From Magnetococcales bacterium (GTDB lineage: Bacteria; Pseudomonadota; Magnetococcia; Magnetococcales; DC0425bin3): DNA of 9,224 bases. Below the pieces are notes generated by a model. It was not told the DNA's origin and searched no databases. It saw only the letters and a program-made list of their open reading frames with translations. Positions 1-6,580 of this stretch are shown here, one piece after another; the stretch's first letter is position 1, and each line of letters opens with the position of its first letter. The DNA lies in contig JADGCJ010000129.1 of assembly GCA_015229045.1 (NCBI GenBank), positions 1 to 9,224 on the forward strand, given 5' to 3'. Made by a program: the position numbers and the translations under genes.

Positions 1-841
1 GGGCGGTCAGCAGGGGTGGGGCGTTTTCCGGGCGGCGCGGGGGGTGGGCGTCGGGCAGGGAGGCGAGCAGCATGCGGGTGTAGGGGTGGCGAGGATGGTC
101 GAACAGGGCCCGGGTGGTGGCGGTTTCGACGATGAGCCCCTGGCGCATGACGCAGACCCGGTCCGCGCATTGGCGCACCATGGGGAGGTCATGGGTGATC
201 AGCAGCATGGCCATGCCGAGTTCGCGGCGCAGGCGGGTAAGCAGCGTGAGGATCTGGGCCTGGATGGTGACATCGAGGGCGGTGGTGGGTTCGTCGGCGA
301 TCAGCAGTGCGGGGCGGCGTGCCAGGGCCATGGCGATCAGCACCCGTTGTCGTTGTCCGCCGGAGAGTTGGTGGGGATAGGCATCGAGCCGGGAGTCCGG
401 GTCCGGAATGCCGGTCTGGTGGAGCAGTTCGGCGGCCCGGTGTCGTATCTGGCGCGAGGGGATATCGGCATCCAGCCGGATCGCTTCGGCCAGTTGGTGA
501 AAGATCGGTTGGACCGGGTTCAAGGCGGTCATGGGTTCCTGGAACACCATGGCGATCTCGGAGCCGCGCAGTTTGCGTAAGGGTTCCGGGTCCAGGGTGG
601 TGGTTTGGCGTCCCCGGTAGTAGATGCCGTCGGCTGTGATGGTGGCCGAAGGGGGAAGCAGTCGCAAGAGCGACAGGGCGGCGACGCTTTTGCCGCTGCC
701 GGATTCGCCGACCAAGGCGAGGGTCTCTCCGGGGGCGATGGTGAAGGAGACTCCCTGGAGTGCGTCCACGGTGCCGGACTCTCCCTGGAAGCGGACCCGG
801 AGGTTTTCGACGGCAAGCAGGGGTTTGGGGTTGGTATTCAT
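1..841 (-). CDS. yejF: YejF-type oligopeptide/microcin C ABC transporter ATP-binding protein, 3'-truncated by window edge
   Basis: This is the ATPase that powers import of peptides (microcin C in E. coli) through the YejB/YejE channel in the inner membrane. The first 280 residues are visible and contain a complete first nucleotide-binding domain: Walker A GESGSGKS (45-52), Q-loop Q101, signature LSGGQ (159-163), Walker B LLIADEP (179-185) and H-loop H217, then the HPYT segment typical of OppD/DppD-like ATPases. The N-terminal part matches my recollection of E. coli YejF closely, and that protein has two such domains (about 530 aa), so the second should lie beyond the left edge. The ATG overlaps the yejE stop as ATGA, implying translational coupling. 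An AAGGA sits directly against the ATG, too close for an ideal ribosome site. The frame stays open far upstream inside yejE because of high GC, so the start rests on the overlap and homology. Family assignment is confident; the exact substrate is inferred. Confidence 0.93.
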   Translation of the reverse strand, partial: MNTNPKPLLAVENLRVRFQGESGTVDALQGVSFTIAPGETLALVGESGSGKSVAALSLLRLLPPSATITADGIYYRGRQTTTLDPEPLRKLRGSEIAMVFQEPMTALNPVQPIFHQLAEAIRLDADIPSRQIRHRAAELLHQTGIPDPDSRLDAYPHQLSGGQRQRVLIAMALARRPALLIADEPTTALDVTIQAQILTLLTRLRRELGMAMLLITHDLPMVRQCADRVCVMRQGLIVETATTRALFDHPRHPYTRMLLASLPDAHPPRRPENAPPLLTA

Positions 842-1872
842 TCCTTGCGGGGGTCCATGGCGTCGCGCAGGGCCTCGCCGATGAAGTTGAGCAGCAGCAG
901 CATCACCACCAGGGTGACGAAGGCGGAGAGGGAGAGCCACCAGGCTTCGATGTTGCCTTTGCCCTGGCGCAGCAGTTCGCCGAGGCTTGGGGTGGTGGGT
1001 GGCACGCCCAGGCCCAGGAAGTCGAGGCTGGTCAAGGCGAGGATGGCCCCGGAGATGCGGAAGGGCAGGAAAGTGATTACCGGGGTCATGGCGTTGGGGA
1101 GCAGGTGGCGGAACATGATGGTGCGGTCCGCTGCGCCCATGGCGCGTGCCGCCTTGACGTAGACCATGTTGCGGGCGCGCAGGAACTCCGCCCGCACGTA
1201 GTCGGCGAGGCCCATCCAGCCGAAGAGGGAGAGCAGGATCAGCAGCAGGGTGATGCCTGGGTTGAAGATGCCGGCGAAGATGATCAGGAGGTAGAGTTCC
1301 GGCATGCTGCTCCAGATTTCGATGAAGCGTTGCAGCCAGAGGTCGGTGCGACCGCCGAAGTAGCCCTGGATGGCGCCGGCCAGGATGCCGATGGTGACGC
1401 CGATGGCGGTGAGGGCCAGGGCGAAGAGGACGGAGAGGCGGAAGCCGTAGATGAGGCGGGCGAGCACGTCGCGGGCGCGGTCGTCGGTGCCGAGCAGGTG
1501 GCCGTCGCCGGGTTTGGCCGGTGCCGGACTGGTGGCGTGCAGGTCGATGGAGGCATAGCCGTGGGGGTTGGGCGGAAAGATCGCCCAGTTGTCGCCCCTG
1601 CGGAGGTTTTTCAAGATTTCCGGATCTTTGTAGTCGGTTTCGGTGAGGAATTCGCCGCCAAAGGTGGTCTCCGGGTAGGTAAAGAGCAGAGGGTAGTAGA
1701 GTGTGCCTTCGAAGTGGATCAGCAGGGGTTTGTCGTTGGAGACCAGCTCGGCTGCGAGCGAGAGCAAAAAGAGCGTGGCAAAGATCCACAGGGAGGCGAA
1801 GCCGCGCGGATTGGCCTTGAATCGACGCCAGCGGCGGAGGGTGAGCGGTGATGGGCGAAGGAGCCTCGACAT
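838..1872 (-). CDS. yejE: YejE-type ABC transporter permease (microcin C / oligopeptide)
   Basis: Inner-membrane permease subunit that forms the translocation channel with YejB and couples to YejF. At 344 aa it is close to the ~341 aa of E. coli YejE. The N-terminus (MSRLL, then RRWRRFKANPRG) matches the E. coli start, so I place the start at 1872 rather than at an ATG 54 codons upstream. Visible features are an N-terminal membrane segment (about 27-43), the SNDKPLL stretch typical of YejE (45-51), a periplasmic region of about 100 residues, LGTDDRARDVLARLIYG (127-143, the conserved OppC-family entry to the permease domain), further hydrophobic segments near 145-165, 192-215, 265-285 and 312-331, and an EAA-type ATPase-coupling loop AARAMG...LLPNA (241-261). 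It overlaps yejF by 4 nt. No strong Shine-Dalgarno is seen before the ATG. In the usual yejABEF order yejB should lie immediately upstream, but it does not here. Identity is confident. Confidence 0.94.
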   Translation of the reverse strand: MSRLLRPSPLTLRRWRRFKANPRGFASLWIFATLFLLSLAAELVSNDKPLLIHFEGTLYYPLLFTYPETTFGGEFLTETDYKDPEILKNLRRGDNWAIFPPNPHGYASIDLHATSPAPAKPGDGHLLGTDDRARDVLARLIYGFRLSVLFALALTAIGVTIGILAGAIQGYFGGRTDLWLQRFIEIWSSMPELYLLIIFAGIFNPGITLLLILLSLFGWMGLADYVRAEFLRARNMVYVKAARAMGAADRTIMFRHLLPNAMTPVITFLPFRISGAILALTSLDFLGLGVPPTTPSLGELLRQGKGNIEAWWLSLSAFVTLVVMLLLLNFIGEALRDAMDPRKE

Positions 1873-2019
1873 GGCTGGCAAGGATAGTGGATTCGTCCTG
1901 TTTCGGCAAGGGGGGCATGGCCCGCATATTGCGTATTTTGTCTTGGTCATTGCTGGTCCGGGCGTGGCACCGCATGAAGGTTTCCGGAATTTTTTTAATT
2001 TTCTCAAGAGGCATGGCCG
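1873..2019. other. Gap between yejE and the tRNA side; no firm gene
   Basis: This stretch upstream of yejE contains no yejB coding sequence in any frame I read. It is open in several frames on both strands because of high GC, with a short AT-rich patch at about 1988-2004 (minus strand AAAATTAAAAAAATTCC). A yejE promoter could lie here, but I do not see a convincing -35/-10 pair. A plus-strand reading from 1918 to 2036 (starting MARILRILSW) and a minus-strand reading from 2014 (starting MPLEKIKKIP) that stays open through yejE into the yejF frame both exist; I recognise neither and do not call them. Confidence 0.5.
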
Positions 2020-2226
2020 ATGGGTGGCATACATGAAGGCCGGGAGGATGGCGTCAGGAGCCGGGCCGTCAGGCCGCCGGTTCTCGTGGGCGAGGGGCAG
2101 CCGGAGGAGGAGGGTTCCCTGTTCGACGTGGCCGAGGCCCTGCCTGTGCTGTCCCCGTTGAGTCTTGACACGGTTTTGACGGTGGAGGATCTGCGGCGTT
2201 TGTTGAAGATCGTCGCCTACAGTTGA
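2020..2226 (+). CDS. Small hypothetical protein, 68 aa
   Basis: I do not recognise this protein. It is on the opposite strand to yejE, diverging from it, and ends at a TGA 93 nt before the tRNA-Lys gene. AAGAGG lies about 8 nt before the ATG, a plausible ribosome-binding site. Third codon positions are mostly G or C over the second half, in keeping with the GC-rich left flank. The acidic, proline-containing first half (GEGQPEEEGSLFD) is followed by a Leu/Val-rich probable helix (VLTVEDLRRLLKIVAYS) at the C-terminus. It has no membrane segment, cysteine motif or known domain that I can see. It could be a real short gene of this lineage or a chance open frame in GC-rich DNA. Confidence 0.38.
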   Translation: MGGIHEGREDGVRSRAVRPPVLVGEGQPEEEGSLFDVAEALPVLSPLSLDTVLTVEDLRRLLKIVAYS

Positions 2227-2319
2227 GCGTCCGTTTTTGCCGGAAGAGTCGGTTTTTTTCCTTGACTACCAGGACCGGACCATGGCAAGCTTACCGGATT
2301 GATCGATAGCGTCAAAAGC
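2227..2319 (+). promoter_or_regulatory. Upstream region of tRNA-Lys; weak promoter and terminator-like signals
   Basis: A short imperfect hairpin (CCGGA-AGAG-TCGG, with one bulged G) runs into seven T at about 2240-2259 and could act as a weak terminator for the small upstream ORF. TTGACT at 2262-2267 is a good -35-like hexamer about 50 nt before the tRNA, but no clear TATAAT-like -10 follows at 16-19 nt. The tRNA promoter is therefore only a suggestion. Confidence 0.25.
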
Positions 2320-2395
<76 letters not shown>

Positions 2396-2408
2396 AGATC
2401 AAACAGTT

Positions 2409-2440
2409 ACGGCCACCCGCAAGGTGGCCGTTTTTGTTTT
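2409..2440 (+). terminator. Rho-independent terminator of tRNA-Lys
   Basis: The perfect 8-bp stem CGGCCACC/GGTGGCCG with loop CGCAA (2410-2430) is followed by TTTTTGTTTT. It starts 14 nt after the tRNA CCA and acts on plus-strand transcripts. The reverse strand has no T-tract after the stem, so it is not an obvious terminator for the convergent operon that ends at 2472. Confidence 0.9.
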
Positions 2441-2471
2441 GGTGTCTATAATTACTTTGATTATTGATGCG

Positions 2472-5400
2472 CTATTCATTTTTTTTTATAGCCGTTATAC
2501 GGAAACCCATTAATACACTGCGAAGTGTCGCTGGGCGTTTTTCGCGGCAAGTTGAGCGTAAATTTTTTGGAGGATCATCCCATGCTCCTCCTCTCCGCAC
2601 ACGGAACATATTTTGCGGAGCTACTGGATCTGTCACATCGGCTTGATCATAATTTTCCACCCATCCATCCAAACACCATTCCCAAACATTTCCTGCCATA
2701 TCAAGATGTCCAAATGGACCACGGCCATCTGGATGCTGACCAACTTTATCTGGCCTTCCAGTTGTTCCATCTTGCCCGAAATGCGCCAGGCTGTTTGATG
2801 GTGGACTATTTCCCCATGGATAACGCCTTCCATCTGTCCCGCAGGCGGCAAACTCCCATTGCGCCTCACTTGGCAAGCTGAATTGAAATTCAGAATCACG
2901 TGACAGCCATTCACAAAAATTAACTGCTTCGTACCAGCTTATACCGACAACTGGTTGGTCAGGATCCGAATATTTTTTGTCTTTCCATTTTGGTGGTATT
3001 CTTGCCTGATTTGATTTTAAAAAAATATTATATTGTTTGTTGGTAACCGTGGTTTCTGATAACCAATATTTAGATAATTTCACCTTGTGACGGGGACGTT
3101 CATTCTGCTTGCCATCACGACTGCCCATCATAAATTCATCACCTGGAACAGGGAGTAAGCGTATATTTGTCCGAGGCTCAAGTATCGAATCATGAATCTC
3201 CGATTCAATAAATCCATGACATAAAAGACGAACTTCCTTGTTAGGGCTGTTCTTCAACTTCCGGGCAATCTGATTCAACATCTCATGTCGTTGTCCCGTC
3301 AATACCCGCAAAACGGCTACTTGATAGGCAGGCTCCCGGTCAGTCAATCCTTGCAAGAACGGTGTCAAATCCATCACCGGTGACTCGACGAGGATCTGCC
3401 GCAGCAACTCCTTCCGCTTGTCGATCTGAGGGAGAAATGCCTCGACCAGCTTGATGAAAAGATCCCTCTCCTCCATACCGGCCAGCAGCAGGACCACTTC
3501 CCTCCACCAGATCTGCCCGCTGTTTATGACCAGTTGAGGCAACTGAATATTCCGATGCAAAGCAATATAAGTTGCTGCAAGATATTGCTGAAAGCCTAAG
3601 CTCCTAAATCCATAACATCCAGTAGAGTACTCCTTCAGCACGCCGCAGGTGACATGCATCCAGCGCAACACATCCAGGCCGTTTGTCTCGTCCATGCTGT
3701 ACCGGTCTACCAGATCAACAAACTCCCGCTCGAAAAGATCATGCTGCCGACCTTCGACATGCATATCCCAAGCCATGTATCTCAACACATTCATGGCTTG
3801 AACCATGGAAATAGGCGGTGTCTCCTCAAATGAAAGATGCCGACGGCCAAGCAATGTCTCCAGACATAGCCGGTAAAACTCCACCCGCCGGCGAGGCATC
3901 TCGTTTCCTTGCATCACCACCACACACAGCAGGTTAAGGAGCAATGGACTGCCCACCAGAGATTTGATCTGCTGGTTGGCGTGACCTTTTCCCTCCAGAT
4001 AGTGCATCAGCTTGTCCGCCTTTTGAAGCGTCTGTTCGTGACTGCCTTTGGACTGGGAACTGCTGGTTTCGCGAAACCACAGGCGAACAAAATTCCCTAT
4101 CTGCTCCTGATCAAGGGGCCGCACATCCATGTGCAGGAAGGAGTCTCCCAGTTGCACCCCGCCGCCATAACGGCAGGAGATGACGGCATGGATGCCCCGT
4201 TTGTGCGCGGTCTGCAGGGCGTTGTCCAGATACCGGGTCACCTTGGTCTGCAAGGATGGATCGGCAATTTCGTCCAGGCCATCAAATAGCAGAAGAAGGT
4301 TGCCCCGTTGCCACAGTCTTTCTCCTATATTGACGGGTATGGTATATTCCGATTCGATATCAAGTTCTGTCTGGAAATAATGGTGCAGAGGGGTCTCCAA
4401 AAAAGAATAAGTAAAACGACGCAACCGCATGAAAATAGGCAGGGTATCCTTCGGCAAAGCCAGGGATTGGGGACCATCATCGCTCACACAGTGGAGCAGC
4501 AATTGATAGAGGGCGGTGGTTTTGCCAGATCCGTTCTCTCCGAACAAGGCTACGTGGTGGTCCAGATTCAGAAGAAAGAGATCCTTCAGCTCTCTATCTA
4601 CCTTACTCTGCTCCTCCAGGTTCTGGGCAAACAGATCCTTGCGGCGGTCGAGATTTGCTTGAAACGAACGGCAGGAGATGTGTAAAGGCATGTCAATACG
4701 GGTCAGATCCAGTTTCAACTCCGCCCCGACGACACCATGTATGGAAATTGTGCCATATCGTTGCAACGCCCATGTGCGATAGAATATCTCCTCATGGGTA
4801 TGGATGGGAGAGGATGACAGGTCTGGATTTAATAGCAATCCGTTCTGCATGTCTCCGAAAGAATTTGGATCGGGAAAAAACGTCATATCAGTATCATTTT
4901 TCCGGTTTTGGACAATCATTGGCCAGATTCGAACCGCGCCATCCGAGTCCATCTCTCCCCAGGCATAGCCTTTTCCGAATTTATTGGTTGTGCCATCATG
5001 GTTTTTCAATCCGAGGGAAGGTGCCTGGAAAAAAGAACGGCCAGAGATGTCATACGATAAGGTTGCAAAGCGTTTATGATTATGACCATGGAGACAGGCG
5101 ATAAATCGCTTTGGCGGATTGATCTCTTCCAGAAAACGTAGTAGTGAGGCCGGAGAGAACGACTGGGGGGGATGGTGCATCAACAGCAGTTTGCGTTCTT
5201 CTCCAGATTCTCCTTCCAGCAGACATACCGCCTGCTGGCTAAAAATCTCCAGATCTCCTGAATGTCTATCGTCAAAGTGGCTCCATGCGGAATTGAGGCC
5301 CACTACGGTCAGGGATGGTTTCCCTGGCAGAGTGACATGCACCCGGATATCGCCGGGAAAGTGGGAACAAAAATACCGCAATCCCGCCTGATCCCAGGCG

Positions 5401-5831
5401 GGCAGAATGTTTGCTTGCATCCATGCCAGGTAATTGGCAAACAGAGGGGACAAGAGAGAGGAATCCTTTCTGTCCCACAGGGATGCATTAAAGGATTCAT
5501 ATCGCGGATTATAGTCCTTTTTAGGAAATGTTTTTAATATTCCTTCAATAAAAGAATCATTCATATGAGACCGGGTTAAATCGTGATTTCCTGGCACAGG
5601 GATGACCACCGCCCGCTCCCCCAACCATTCAAACAGGCTTTTCAGGAAGTGGTTGCAGATTTGATACTCCTCTTTGGATCCACTAAAGGCGATATCGCCA
5701 GTAATAAGAATCAAATCCGGTTTTCCCCTGGCGGAAACCATCTCCTGGAGGCTGCTGGCAAAATCGTCCACAAGCGACCACCAAAAAAATTGCCGTTGGA
5801 TTTTATGTGAAGGTCTGAGATGTGTAACCAT
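2472..5831 (-). CDS. Metallophosphoesterase (lacking its first motif) - NACHT NTPase - FGE-like protein; 3' part of a frame-interrupted gene
   Basis: The frame opens with an ATG at 5831, but no Shine-Dalgarno precedes it and its first ~16 residues look out of frame; meaningful sequence begins after the T-run at 5783. Domains, numbered from 5831: calcineurin-like phosphoesterase motifs GD (45-46), GNHD (81-84), LLMHHPP (216-222) and HGHNH (248-252); a linker of about 130 residues; NACHT with Walker A GENGSGKT (431-438), Walker B LLLLFDGLDE (512-521, the NACHT DGLDE signature), sensor ISCR (551-554), PLLLNLLC (629-636) and GFRSLGFQQYLAA (741-753); a helical region (about 770-885); an FGE-sulfatase/C-type-lectin fold (about 890-1117) with MGS, VTN, ISWYEA, LPSEAQWEFA, YPWGN, HLDMAGNVWEW, RRGGAW and GFR. 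The phosphoesterase D-x-H motif is missing from this frame and is found in the adjoining upstream ORF. NACHT proteins are signalling NTPases of immunity-type systems; the phosphoesterase is the likely catalytic effector (inference). No signal peptide or membrane segment is evident. Confidence 0.9.
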   Translation of the reverse strand: MVTHLRPSHKIQRQFFWWSLVDDFASSLQEMVSARGKPDLILITGDIAFSGSKEEYQICNHFLKSLFEWLGERAVVIPVPGNHDLTRSHMNDSFIEGILKTFPKKDYNPRYESFNASLWDRKDSSLLSPLFANYLAWMQANILPAWDQAGLRYFCSHFPGDIRVHVTLPGKPSLTVVGLNSAWSHFDDRHSGDLEIFSQQAVCLLEGESGEERKLLLMHHPPQSFSPASLLRFLEEINPPKRFIACLHGHNHKRFATLSYDISGRSFFQAPSLGLKNHDGTTNKFGKGYAWGEMDSDGAVRIWPMIVQNRKNDTDMTFFPDPNSFGDMQNGLLLNPDLSSSPIHTHEEIFYRTWALQRYGTISIHGVVGAELKLDLTRIDMPLHISCRSFQANLDRRKDLFAQNLEEQSKVDRELKDLFLLNLDHHVALFGENGSGKTTALYQLLLHCVSDDGPQSLALPKDTLPIFMRLRRFTYSFLETPLHHYFQTELDIESEYTIPVNIGERLWQRGNLLLLFDGLDEIADPSLQTKVTRYLDNALQTAHKRGIHAVISCRYGGGVQLGDSFLHMDVRPLDQEQIGNFVRLWFRETSSSQSKGSHEQTLQKADKLMHYLEGKGHANQQIKSLVGSPLLLNLLCVVVMQGNEMPRRRVEFYRLCLETLLGRRHLSFEETPPISMVQAMNVLRYMAWDMHVEGRQHDLFEREFVDLVDRYSMDETNGLDVLRWMHVTCGVLKEYSTGCYGFRSLGFQQYLAATYIALHRNIQLPQLVINSGQIWWREVVLLLAGMEERDLFIKLVEAFLPQIDKRKELLRQILVESPVMDLTPFLQGLTDREPAYQVAVLRVLTGQRHEMLNQIARKLKNSPNKEVRLLCHGFIESEIHDSILEPRTNIRLLPVPGDEFMMGSRDGKQNERPRHKVKLSKYWLSETTVTNKQYNIFLKSNQARIPPKWKDKKYSDPDQPVVGISWYEAVNFCEWLSRDSEFQFSLPSEAQWEFAACGTDGRRYPWGNSPPSNSLAHFGQDGTTGRPDKVGQHPDGRGPFGHLDMAGNVWEWCLDGWVENYDQADVTDPVAPQNMFRVRRGGAWDDPPKNLRSTCREKRPATLRSVLMGFRITAIKKNE

Positions 5832-6580
5832 TTCAAAGGAGAATTTGTTTTGTTTGGATGTAATGTATCATAACCAACAACGGTCTTTGATTCGGATTCA
5901 CGGTCAGATCGGAGAAATGAAAGATCCAATCTCCCAGGTTTGAGATGAACAAATAATTGCATCTTTCTTAGGATTTGATTCGCCACCTTCACAGGGAAGT
6001 CGATCCATTCCTCTGTCGTTCCTTTTTGGAAATAATCACCAATATCTTTGTTGATAACAAAGTCCATTGATAATGATAAAAATATGTGTTTGTTTTCTGT
6101 CCATATTTGATCTCTTTCGGAGACATCTTCGACCCCAGGAGGATCGATCAATAGGGTAACTATGAGTGAAACGCCAGCATCTCTGAGCTGATTGGCCATC
6201 ACCAAGGCAGCTCCACCTCCGGTTCCCCCACCCGTACCGGCACAAAGAAGTGCCACAGAAATGCGATGCTTATCCAGTAGTTCTTTTATCTTTGAAAAAT
6301 CTTTTTCAAGCGCTTCCTTGCCTTGTGAGATCTTGCCACTGGTTCCAAGTCCACGTGTCTGAGCGAGACCAATGGCCAGTCGCGTTACACCAGACGGTGT
6401 GCGGGAAAGCGTGGAAACATCGCTATCCACCGCAAGGATGGTTTCTACGGCTTGTGTGTCGATACCGCTTACAGCATGAATACCCACCCCCCCCAACCCA
6501 ATGACAATAGTCTTTTCTTGTATGGCTGGGGATGCGCCGGACAATGCAGATCCAGATTGGATTGAACCGATTGCAGTCAT
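5711..6580 (-). CDS. FtsZ/tubulin-like GTPase domain fused to the start of the metallophosphoesterase (289 aa unless shifted)
   Basis: The ATG at 6580 overlaps the upstream stop as ATGA and has AAGGA 7 nt before it; an upstream ATG at 6676 lies inside the previous gene and is less likely. Residues about 22-226 match the FtsZ N-terminal GTPase: VIGLGGVG (26-33, loop T1), VDSD (51-54, where FtsZ has NTD), QTRGLG (74-79), AGTGGGTGGGAA (114-125, the glycine-rich T4 phosphate loop; FtsZ has GGGTGTG), then VINKD (175-179) and a shortened H7 helix. At the T7 position the sequence is RLDLSFL (217-223), where FtsZ has N-x-D-x-x-D; the last catalytic Asp appears to be Phe. No FtsZ C-terminal domain follows. 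Instead LKWLHISDLH (249-258) is the first strand and D-x-H motif of a phosphoesterase. In this frame the protein then reaches a stop at 5711; a -1 slip at 5783 would join it to the NACHT ORF (about 1369 aa in total). This is not the cell-division FtsZ. Confidence 0.9.
   Translation of the reverse strand: MTAIGSIQSGSALSGASPAIQEKTIVIGLGGVGIHAVSGIDTQAVETILAVDSDVSTLSRTPSGVTRLAIGLAQTRGLGTSGKISQGKEALEKDFSKIKELLDKHRISVALLCAGTGGGTGGGAALVMANQLRDAGVSLIVTLLIDPPGVEDVSERDQIWTENKHIFLSLSMDFVINKDIGDYFQKGTTEEWIDFPVKVANQILRKMQLFVHLKPGRLDLSFLRSDRESESKTVVGYDTLHPNKTNSPLKWLHISDLHIKSNGNFFGGRLWTILPAASRRWFPPGENRI
5783..5789 (-). other. Slippery T_TTT_TTT heptamer / frame break between FtsZ-like and phosphoesterase-NACHT frames
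   Basis: In the upstream frame the minus strand reads AAT TTT TTT GGT, so the seven T are positioned exactly as X_XXY_YYZ. A -1 slip gives TTT TTT TGG TGG and continues in the phosphoesterase-NACHT frame, joining the D-x-H motif to the GD and GNHD motifs at a normal distance. One additional T would do the same. No purine-rich Shine-Dalgarno-like stimulator lies 10-14 nt upstream, and I see no strong stem 5-9 nt downstream. The first clear hairpin (GGTTTCC/GGAAAACC, 5739-5719) is 43 nt away. Confidence 0.75.

Noticed and set aside
44..1851. Long plus-strand open frames over the yej genes (for example 44-580 and 760-1851)
   Set aside because: They are mirror frames of high-GC yejF and yejE, with low-complexity Gly/Glu/Gln/Val-rich translations and no recognisable domain.
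1873..2034. N-terminal extension of yejE to an ATG at 2034
   Set aside because: The extra 54 residues have no match to YejE and include a Cys/Pro-rich stretch; homology begins at the ATG at 1872.
2472..2620. FGE/lectin-fold C-terminus as a possible diversity-generating retroelement target
   Set aside because: No reverse transcriptase, template repeat or accessory protein is visible, and the end of the gene is not Asn-rich as adenine-mutagenised variable regions are.
5688..5699. Perfect 12-nt palindrome GGCGATATCGCC
   Set aside because: It falls within codons of the conserved phosphoesterase GD motif and has no partner copy that I can see; most likely chance.
5719..5739. Hairpin GGTTTCC-GCCAGG-GGAAAACC (one bulged A) as a frameshift stimulator
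   Set aside because: It begins 43 nt after the slippery run; stimulatory stems normally begin about 5-9 nt away.
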